DNA from: JAGXKT01 sp964531695 | Lineage (GTDB): Bacteria; Planctomycetota; Phycisphaerae; SM23-33 | Direction of reading: 5' to 3' | Assembly (NCBI GenBank): GCA_964531695.1 | Contig: CAZHEH010000003.1 | Location: forward strand, 83,556-147,555 | Length of the DNA: 64,000 nucleotides | Shown here: piece by piece, positions 57,847 through 64,000 of the stretch | Numbering within the stretch: the first letter of the stretch is position 1 | Layout: the number at the start of each line of letters is the position of its first letter | The notes under the pieces: model-generated | What the model saw: the letters and a program-made list of their open reading frames with translations, nothing else | Database searches by the model: none | What the model was told of the DNA's origin: nothing | Made by a program: the position numbers and the translations under genes

Positions 57847-59772
57847 TCATCGCACCAGCCGCATCCGCCCCACGTTGGGGATGGGCGAGAGGCCGGGCAG
57901 GCCCGGAATTCGGAAGCCCGCGGGCCAGTAAACGAAGAAGGCCCGCCCGATCAGGTTGTACCGCGGCACGGTGCCGAGGGTATAGATCGGCTCGGCGCCG
58001 TCGGCGTGGGCGTGCAGGACTCGCCGGTCCTTCCGCCACAGCCGAAGCGTAGGCGCGGCCGAGAGCCACGCCCGACTGTCCATGCTCTGGGGGCTGTTGT
58101 CGCCCAGCACGTAGAACTCATCCAGATCGTCATTCTCGTAGTCATGCAACGTGATGGGGTTGCCGAAGCAGCCCCAGCCCGTCCGCCCGTCGGCCGCCCC
58201 GAGCTTCTCAGCGTATCGCAGCAGCTCGCCGTGGCCGCCGTCTTTCGGGCCCTGGATAGACTGCTCCGTGTAGTAAACGTCTCGCTGCAGGCGAACGTGC
58301 GTTAGAGCGCACGGCCCGTCGGCCGCTCCGATCCGCACCTTCGGCGTCGGCACCCACTGCTCGCAGAACCGTGTGATCGCCCGGCGCAACCGCTCGAACT
58401 CGACGCTCTCGGCCTCGCTGAGCAGGGGCCTGTGGCGGAGGGTGCCGTAACGCTGCTGCTGGTCGTCGGATAGCGGCCCGCCGCCCTGCATCGCCCGGCG
58501 CATGTCCGCGAGGTGTGCCTTGATGGCCCCGACGTGCGGGGCGTACTGATCGTCCGTCGTCCGCAGCACCGGCTCTCCCTCGAACCAGAACGTCACCCGG
58601 TAGTCGGCGTGGCTCAGCGCCAGCTCGTACCCCCGGCCGGGCTTGAGTGCGGGCACGCGCCCCTCGGCCAAGGTCCTCCACTCGTCCTGGGGCGCCGCGC
58701 GCCGCAGGAGCCGGATCTGCCCGTCGGCCCGGATTTCCGCCCGGAAGTCCTGCTCGAAGGCCGCCCCGAGGTCATGCAGGCGTTGCCGCGCCTCCGGCTC
58801 GTGCGGCACGTGCATCGCGCTGAGCGACATCCACAGCCGCGAATCGGGGCCGTCCGGCGTGAAGCTCAGCGACAGCTTCAGATCGCTGCAGATGTCCTCC
58901 TGGCGGCGGTCCGGCACACCGTTGTTCCGGGCGGTTGGGTTGTAGCCGTAGCGCACACCGAAGGCCCGGCGCTGGGCGTCCAGGCGGACGACGGCTTCGT
59001 CGGCGGCATCGAACGCGAAGCGACGCCCGTTCTGACCCGTCAGGTCCCACCCGCGGCCGCGGAGCGCGCCGTCGGCATCGTCCTCGCCCGGCTCGGCTCC
59101 GACCACCCGCCACTGCGGCGGGCGGATCTGCTCGGCCGGCGAACGCGAGGCGTTGTAGGCCTCGATCATCTCGCCATTCGGCGGGTAGTCGTTGTCGTAG
59201 ACGACGTGCCACAGCGCCTCGCGAACCTGTCGTCGGGTCTTGCGGCGGATGCGCCAGTCCTCCTCGCCGGGCTGCTTCACGTACACGTCTCCGTGGACGA
59301 TCTCGATGGTTTCGCCCGGAAGGCCCACCAGCCGCTTGATGTAGTTCTCCTGGTTGTTCTGCGGGTTGCGGAAGACGATCACGTCCCAGGGGCGCGGCGA
59401 CCGGAAGTTGTACAGATACTTCAGCACGAGCACGCGGTCGCCCCCGTTGACGTACCGCGTCCGCTCGGACCCGGCCGCGAAGGGAAAGCCGCAGTTCGGG
59501 CAGCGGGCGTCGCCCGGAGGCAGCTTGCGGGCCCGCGACCTCGGCGCCTCTCCGCCGATCAGCCCGTAGGCGTAGTCGTAGTGGCAGGCCGGGCAGACCA
59601 GGTCCCAGTGTTCGCCGACGAGCCGCGGCGCCATCGAGCCCGTGGGGATCACGAACGCCTCGAACATGAACGCGCGAAGCACGAACGCCAGCACGATCGC
59701 GACCCAGATGCTCTCCACCGTGTCGCGGATCGTGCCGAGCTCCTGCTGCCTCTTGTCGGGAACGTCGGCCAT
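57847..59772 (-). CDS. lepB: Signal peptidase I with a zinc-ribbon-like insert and a very large central domain
   Basis: 641 residues from the ATG at 59772 (another is at 59787). A transmembrane helix (about 20-40) leads to IPTGSMAPRL with the catalytic Ser near 46. A C-x2-C pair (CPAC, 60-63) and another (CPNC, 91-94) follow, then GGDRVLVLKYLYNF and NYIKRLVGLPGETIEIVHGD with the catalytic Lys near 146. About 150-540 is an inserted region with a jelly-roll-like part (GYELALSHADYRVTFWFEGE), before the C-terminal box NDDLDEFYVLGDNSPQSMDS. Ordinary LepB has 180-320 residues. It removes signal peptides, many of which are encoded in this window. It is divergent from the gene at 59928. Confidence 0.93.
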   Translation of the reverse strand: MADVPDKRQQELGTIRDTVESIWVAIVLAFVLRAFMFEAFVIPTGSMAPRLVGEHWDLVCPACHYDYAYGLIGGEAPRSRARKLPPGDARCPNCGFPFAAGSERTRYVNGGDRVLVLKYLYNFRSPRPWDVIVFRNPQNNQENYIKRLVGLPGETIEIVHGDVYVKQPGEEDWRIRRKTRRQVREALWHVVYDNDYPPNGEMIEAYNASRSPAEQIRPPQWRVVGAEPGEDDADGALRGRGWDLTGQNGRRFAFDAADEAVVRLDAQRRAFGVRYGYNPTARNNGVPDRRQEDICSDLKLSLSFTPDGPDSRLWMSLSAMHVPHEPEARQRLHDLGAAFEQDFRAEIRADGQIRLLRRAAPQDEWRTLAEGRVPALKPGRGYELALSHADYRVTFWFEGEPVLRTTDDQYAPHVGAIKAHLADMRRAMQGGGPLSDDQQQRYGTLRHRPLLSEAESVEFERLRRAITRFCEQWVPTPKVRIGAADGPCALTHVRLQRDVYYTEQSIQGPKDGGHGELLRYAEKLGAADGRTGWGCFGNPITLHDYENDDLDEFYVLGDNSPQSMDSRAWLSAAPTLRLWRKDRRVLHAHADGAEPIYTLGTVPRYNLIGRAFFVYWPAGFRIPGLPGLSPIPNVGRMRLVR

Positions 59773-59927
59773 GAAGCCAAACACCATACCCGCGGGGGGC
59801 GTGTCAGGCAAACAATCAGCCCCGGCCGGCCCGAACCCGCGGGACCGAACACGGCACCCGCCGCATCGGGCACAGCGCCCGGCGCCGGAAGTCCGAGGTC
59901 TGGAGTCCGAGGCCCCGTTCTGGTGCA

Positions 59928-61046
59928 ATGCCGCCCATGCGGATTCTCGCACTGGAACCTTACTACGGCGGCAGCCATCGGGCGTTCGTCGACGGCTGGG
60001 CATCCCGCAGCCGCCACGACTGGACCGTCCTCACGCTGCCGGCCCACCACTGGAAGTGGCGGATGCGCGGTGCGGCCGTGACGATGGCGCGGCAAGTCTC
60101 CGAGCGCGTCGCCGCGGGCGAGAGTTGGGACGTCGTCTTCTGCTCGGACATGCTCAATCTGGCCGAGTGGGTGGCCCTCGCCCCGCCCGAGGCCGCCCGC
60201 CTGCCGCGCGTGGCGTACTTCCACGAGAGCCAGCTCACCTACCCCACGCGCCGCGAAGACCCTCGAGACGTGCACTTCGCCCTGACGAACATGACCACCG
60301 CCTTGGCCGCGGACGCCGTGTGGTGGAACTCGGCGTTCCACCGCGAAGCGTTCCTCGCCGCCCTGGACGAGCTGTTGCAGGCGATGCCCGACGATCGCCC
60401 CACCGGAGTGACGCGGTCCATCCGCGGACGCAGCGACGTGCAGCCGCCGCCGGTCCGGGGGCGCCCACCGCGCGGCTCGCGGGCGCCGGGGCCGCTGCGC
60501 GTTCTGTGGGCGGCCCGCTGGGAACACGACAAGGGCCCCGAGGCATTCTTCGACGCGATGCGCCTCCTGGCGGCCGACCACGTCGATTTCCGCCTGAGCG
60601 TGATCGGCCCGCGCTTTCGTGACGCCCCGTACGCATTCGAGCGGGGCCGGCGGGACCTGGCCGGACGCATCGACCGCTGGGGCTATCAGGCGTCCGCGGA
60701 GGCCTACGCCGCCGCCCTGGCCGAGGCGGATGTGTTCGCCTCAACGGCCCGTCACGAGTTCTTCGGCATCGCGGCCGTCGAGGCGGTGGCCGCCGGGGCG
60801 TTCCCCCTGCTGCCGGAGCGTCTGGCCTATCCGGAGGTCTTCGCCGAGCTGGCCGAGGGCGAGCCGATCTTCCACGACGGCTCGCCGGAGCATCTGGCGA
60901 CCCGCCTGGCGGAGTCGGCCGCGCTTGTGGAGACGGGCGGCCCCTGGCGGAGCGATCCGGACGCCGGGCGCCGCGCCGTCGCCCGGTACACTTGGGCGGA
61001 GCGATTGGGTACGATGGACACGGCCGTGGAGTCAGTCGCCGGTTAG
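59928..61046 (+). CDS. tRNA-queuosine alpha-mannosyltransferase homologue (GTDC1/QTMAN, DUF3524 type)
   Basis: 372 residues; an ATG at 59937 is an equally possible start and neither has a clear ribosome-binding site. The N-terminal half follows animal GTDC1: MRILALEPYYGGSHRAFVDG, LTLPAHHWKWRMRGAAVTMA, VVFCSDMLNLAEWVALAP, RVAYFHESQLTYP and AVWWNSAFHREAFL. The C-terminal GT4 half has RVLWAARWEHDKGPEAFFDA, the K of the donor-phosphate site, and STARHEFFGIAAVEAVAAGA with the E-x7-E-type motif. In animals the enzyme adds mannose to queuosine-34 of tRNA-Asp. A similar tRNA role in this bacterium is inference; queuosine genes are not in the window. A flavodoxin-fold gene follows after 49 bases. Confidence 0.85.
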   Translation: MPPMRILALEPYYGGSHRAFVDGWASRSRHDWTVLTLPAHHWKWRMRGAAVTMARQVSERVAAGESWDVVFCSDMLNLAEWVALAPPEAARLPRVAYFHESQLTYPTRREDPRDVHFALTNMTTALAADAVWWNSAFHREAFLAALDELLQAMPDDRPTGVTRSIRGRSDVQPPPVRGRPPRGSRAPGPLRVLWAARWEHDKGPEAFFDAMRLLAADHVDFRLSVIGPRFRDAPYAFERGRRDLAGRIDRWGYQASAEAYAAALAEADVFASTARHEFFGIAAVEAVAAGAFPLLPERLAYPEVFAELAEGEPIFHDGSPEHLATRLAESAALVETGGPWRSDPDAGRRAVARYTWAERLGTMDTAVESVAG

Positions 61047-61095
61047 CGTCAGGCACTTTCACCGGCCACTCGCGAGCACGACAACGGAGACCCGC

Positions 61096-61653
61096 ATGAA
61101 AGCGATCCTCCTGCTGGGAAGCCGCAATCCGGAGGGCCAGACGGCCCGCGCCGCCCGTTCGCTGGCCGAGGGAATGGAATCGGACGGCGTCGAGACGGAG
61201 ACTTTCTACCTGCCGGGCATGCACATCGAGCGGTGCCGCCAGTGCGACAGCGACGGCTGGGGCGTATGCCGTGAGGAGGCCAGGTGCGTCATCGGCGACG
61301 ACGTGGACGACCTGGCCGAGGCGGTTCTGTCGGCCGACGTGACGGTCTACGCCACGCCCGTGTACTTCGGCGACCTGAGCGAGTCGATGAAGACCCTCCT
61401 GGACCGGCTTCGTCGCCGGTGCATCCATGAGCCGATGAAGAGCCGGGCGGCCGGGCACAGGTGCATCGGCGTCTGCGTCGCCGGTGGCAGCGGCGGCGGA
61501 GCCCCGAATTGCTGTGTGATTCTCGAGCGCGTACTCCAGACTTGCGGGTTCAAGGTGCTGGACATTGTTCCCGTCCGCCGCCAGAACCTGGCGATGAAGC
61601 GTCCGTTGCTCGTCGAGACCGGCAAGTGGCTGGCGGCCGGGGCGCCGGAGTAA
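61096..61653 (+). CDS. Flavodoxin-fold NAD(P)H-dependent oxidoreductase
   Basis: 185 residues. KAILLLGSRNPEGQTARAAR is the FMN phosphate loop of the NADPH-dependent FMN reductase/iron-sulfur flavoprotein family. FYLPGMHIERCRQCDSDGWG carries a Cys pair, with CREEARC just after it, matching the compact cysteine motif of iron-sulfur flavoproteins. VTVYATPVYFGDLSESMKTL is the second FMN-contact segment. Whether it holds a cluster is uncertain because the four Cys spacing differs from the classical CxxCxxC form. It lies 49 bases after the mannosyltransferase homologue; substrate unknown. Confidence 0.87.
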   Translation: MKAILLLGSRNPEGQTARAARSLAEGMESDGVETETFYLPGMHIERCRQCDSDGWGVCREEARCVIGDDVDDLAEAVLSADVTVYATPVYFGDLSESMKTLLDRLRRRCIHEPMKSRAAGHRCIGVCVAGGSGGGAPNCCVILERVLQTCGFKVLDIVPVRRQNLAMKRPLLVETGKWLAAGAPE

Positions 61654-61738
61654 CCCAACAGGCCAAGATGTCGGTCTCCCGGCGCCGCGATGACAGCGTC
61701 CGCGGAGACCTGCCGCCAAAGATTGCGGAATTCAACGA

Positions 61739-63844
61739 ATGCGTAACAGACGACTTCTGCCCTGCCTCGGCGCGCTGCCGGGCGTTCTCGTTCTTCTTGC
61801 CGCCGTTCCCGCGCTCGCCGAGTCGTCCGTCTCCTGGTCTACGGTCGAGCGCACGTATCCCATGCGCTTTCACCCGCATCTGCTTCGCGGCAAGACGGGC
61901 GAGGTCACGGTCACGAACGTTGTGCTGACCAACGACCACCTGCGCGTCGAGGTCGCGCCGGACCTGGGCGGGCGGGTCATGCGCGCGACCTACCGCAAGG
62001 ACGGCACGGAGCTGTTCAACGTCCTCGACTCGCTTCGCTGCTACAACGTGTGGGACGCCGGGGGCTGGCGTCCGAGCTTCCCGTTCTTCGAGCACGGCCT
62101 GCGGTTCGAGGGACAGCCGGCGGGCTGGCGCGTCGTCGAGAATGAGGACGACGGCTCCGTCACGCTCGCAATGGAGATGCGCTTCGGGCGATTTCTCGGC
62201 GTCGAAGAGATCAACTACAAGGGACGCTTCAGCAATCTGCGCCTCGGGCGGACGATCACGCTGGCGCCGGGCCAAGGACACTTCGCCTGCCGGACATTTG
62301 TCGAGAACCCGCTGCCCTACCGCGTGGGCCTGCGGCTCTGGACCACGGCGCAGTTCCCGCTGGCCGGCGACGCCGAGTTCATCATCCCGGCCGAGCGTAC
62401 CTGCTACCACCGAGCCCAGCGATTCCGGGACTGGACGCCCGGCAAGGGGCACGCACTGTGGCGGAACTGGAAGGACAGCGACTCGCACTTCGCCGTCGCA
62501 CGCGAGCCGCACCCTTTCGTCGGAGTGTACTACCCGTCCGAGGACCGAAACCACGTCCGGGTAACCGACCCCGAGCGGGCGCCGGGCGCGAAGCTCTACG
62601 CTTGGGGCCGGCGCGCGGGAGACGCACGGCTGTTCGAGTTCTGGGGCGGGCTGGACCGCATCTTCGAGGAACCGGGCACTTTCCTGCCGGCCTTCTCCCG
62701 GCGTGGCTTCACGGAGCGATGGTACGTGGCACGCGGCATCGGACGCGTGGACTACGCCAACCAACACGCGGCCGTGGGCTTGCGCTACGCGACCGCCGGG
62801 GACGGCGAAACGTCTGCAGTGGTCCGCGTCGCGCCAACCCGCGAGATCGCAGACGCTGCGCTCCTGCTGAACCGGCCGGGCGAGGGGGCCCCGGCGAGAC
62901 CTCGTAGCGGCCCGCTTTCGCTTGCGCCGCTGCAAACGCACCGTGCCGGCATCGTCGTCGATCGCCCGGGTGATCCCGTGACGGTGACGCTGCTGAGCGG
63001 GGACCGGGAACTGCTGAAGGTCAGGCTGCCCCTGCCGCCCGCGCCCGAAGACGAGGACCTGGAGGAGCGGCTCGAAGAGAGCATCGAACCGGACGAGGAT
63101 GATCCGTACGAACTGGCCGTGCACAGTGAACTTCGTGGCTGGGTCGTCGCCCATCGCGACTGGCCCGCGCTGCCGACAACCGCCCTGGACGCGGCGCGGG
63201 AGCACGCCAAGGCGCATCCGAACGACCCCGAAGGGCAGGTGCTGCTCGGGCGGATCGCCTATCGGCTCGGCGAGCTGGACGCGGCCGCAGAGGCCCTGAC
63301 AAGCGCGGTCACGCTCGACAACGACTGCGGCATCGCACACCACTTCCTGGGGCTCGTGCGCTTGGCCCAGGACGATCCGCGGACCGCACGGGAGCGATTC
63401 CGCTCGGCCGTGCGCGCGGATCGCCCGCACCCCGAGGCGGGCTACTTCGCCGCCTTGGGGCATATTGCCCGCGGCGACCTCGCCTCGGCCGTCGCCGCGC
63501 TGCGGTCCCTGGCGAAGGCCCGGCCCGATGCCGTCCGCCCCCGCCTTCTGCTGGCGGCCGCGCTGGCACGTCTGGGGAAGCTGGAAGAGGCCCGCAATCT
63601 GATTGTCGAACTGGAGCGCGAGGACCCTTCCAGTGTCGAGATCGCCTACGTCGCGACACGGGCCTTCCCCACCGACGCCAATCGGCAGGAGGCGCTGGAG
63701 AAGCTCAGCACGGGCAACCCGGAATCGAACGTGGCCCTGGAGCGTCTGCGGGCAGAGATCGAATCCGGCGAATGGACGCACCCCGAGCGCCCAGGGGCCT
63801 ACGAGTACGTCGGCGGCTGGCACCGGCTGAATCGGACATGGTGA
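61739..63844 (+). CDS. Exported DUF5107/TPR protein
   Basis: 701 residues. A signal peptide (LPCLGALPGVLVLLAAVPALA) is followed by a DUF5107 aldose-epimerase-like beta-sandwich (about 45-330): VLTNDHLRVEVAPDLGGRVM, WDAGGWRPSFPFFEHGL, ITLAPGQGHFACRTFVENPL and AYW-type aromatic strands. After an acidic linker (about 440-460) come at least four TPR units (about 480-670), such as PEGQVLLGRIAYRLGELDAA, CGIAHHFLGLVRLAQDDPRT and PRLLLAAALARLGKLEEARN. DUF5107-TPR proteins are thought to act on glycans, sometimes with glycosidases; no catalytic residue can be assigned. It is periplasmic or surface-located. Confidence 0.88.
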   Translation: MRNRRLLPCLGALPGVLVLLAAVPALAESSVSWSTVERTYPMRFHPHLLRGKTGEVTVTNVVLTNDHLRVEVAPDLGGRVMRATYRKDGTELFNVLDSLRCYNVWDAGGWRPSFPFFEHGLRFEGQPAGWRVVENEDDGSVTLAMEMRFGRFLGVEEINYKGRFSNLRLGRTITLAPGQGHFACRTFVENPLPYRVGLRLWTTAQFPLAGDAEFIIPAERTCYHRAQRFRDWTPGKGHALWRNWKDSDSHFAVAREPHPFVGVYYPSEDRNHVRVTDPERAPGAKLYAWGRRAGDARLFEFWGGLDRIFEEPGTFLPAFSRRGFTERWYVARGIGRVDYANQHAAVGLRYATAGDGETSAVVRVAPTREIADAALLLNRPGEGAPARPRSGPLSLAPLQTHRAGIVVDRPGDPVTVTLLSGDRELLKVRLPLPPAPEDEDLEERLEESIEPDEDDPYELAVHSELRGWVVAHRDWPALPTTALDAAREHAKAHPNDPEGQVLLGRIAYRLGELDAAAEALTSAVTLDNDCGIAHHFLGLVRLAQDDPRTARERFRSAVRADRPHPEAGYFAALGHIARGDLASAVAALRSLAKARPDAVRPRLLLAAALARLGKLEEARNLIVELEREDPSSVEIAYVATRAFPTDANRQEALEKLSTGNPESNVALERLRAEIESGEWTHPERPGAYEYVGGWHRLNRTW

Positions 63845-64000
63845 CGGTTCGCCGCGTTCCGGGGGCTCCCAACTGTGGCGAATGGCAAAACCCGAAGGGC
63901 GGCGACCTATCCCGCATTATTCATGAGGCCCCGCGCGAAGCAGGTTTGCGACGGTTTTTGGCATGCTGTTGCGGCGCCAGGGATGGCTGAGGCGTGGCAA
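63845..64000. other. End of window, no gene recognised
   Basis: The final 156 bases after the DUF5107-TPR gene contain a short AT-rich patch (CGCATTATTCATGAGG) but no frame with a credible start and no complete hairpin. A gene may begin beyond the edge. Confidence 0.5.

Noticed and set aside
1..64000. Prophage, insertion sequence, integron or recent gene transfer
   Set aside because: No integrase, transposase, phage structural gene, terminal inverted repeat or target duplication is seen, and no region stands out in composition apart from small AT-rich intergenic patches.

Overview
The window is about 64 kb of GC-rich bacterial chromosome. It carries ordinary core genes, four tRNA genes and an accessory set typical of uncultured Planctomycetota or close PVC relatives: a PEP-CTERM protein with a dockerin-like calcium loop, a DUF1080 (3-keto-disaccharide hydrolase) protein coupled to a Gfo/Idh/MocA oxidoreductase, a PQQ-like beta-propeller beginning with the DWPHWRGP motif, a DUF5107-TPR protein, a HYExAFE-type protein, a very large signal peptidase I, and a zinc-ribbon/TM/vWA-like protein. 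lpxB and lptB imply an LPS-bearing, two-membrane envelope. The lineage is inferred from gene content only. A run of 100 Ns (5921-6020) inside one gene indicates a draft or metagenome assembly. I see no phage, transposon, CRISPR array, rRNA or clear island of foreign composition.

Layout. 1-2735 (minus): larC, a small TM/HTH protein and an edge-truncated GT2 glycosyltransferase, coupled. 2976-4988 (plus): a flavin oxidoreductase and a glycogen-binding-domain protein. 5030-7556 (minus): scpB and a secreted SH3/Pro-Glu-rich protein containing the gap. 7854-12494 (plus): gap, pgk, rpe, a catalytically dead histidine-phosphatase relative, accD. 12579-17961 (plus): YkgJ-type protein, hisS, HYExAFE-type protein, three small exported proteins and the PEP-CTERM protein. 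18043-22644 (minus): rhaB, an RluB/RsuA-type pseudouridine synthase, manA and a beta-propeller. 22822-30729: tRNA-binding protein, lpxB-acpS, a soluble histidine kinase, tRNA-Ala, a PfpI protein, a SpoIIE phosphatase, a YggS protein, a methyltetrahydrofolate methyltransferase and a vWA-like membrane protein. 30866-33408: tRNA-Val and two exported hydrolase-like lipoproteins. 33417-42689 (minus): dnaK, smc, a FlgI-like/HEAT-repeat lipoprotein and a LysM protein. 43053-46200 (plus): the classic rpsB-tsf-pyrH-frr operon, then tRNA-Lys, tRNA-Glu and apgM. 47991-52301 (minus): a PPi-type pfk and an accC-accB-pepP cluster. 52437-54779 (plus): a lipoprotein, a PAS histidine kinase and a small membrane protein. 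54867-59772 (minus): DUF1080-Gfo/Idh, lptB and lepB. 59928-63844 (plus): a tRNA-queuosine mannosyltransferase homologue, a flavodoxin-fold protein and DUF5107-TPR.

How the genes fit together. Central carbon metabolism is well represented (PPi-type pfk, gap, pgk, apgM, rpe, manA, rhaB). Acetyl-CoA carboxylase is split into accD and accB-accC. scpB and smc belong to one chromosome-organising complex but are 30 kb apart. lpxB, lptB, acpS, lepB, LysM, SH3 and FlgI-like proteins serve the envelope. No complete novel system is evident. The most distinctive items are the P-ring-like/HEAT lipoprotein beside a LysM protein with no flagellar genes nearby, the two perfect DnaA boxes plus AT-rich patch between lptB and lepB, the bacterial homologue of the animal queuosine mannosyltransferase, and the histidine-phosphatase pseudoenzyme embedded in the glycolytic run.
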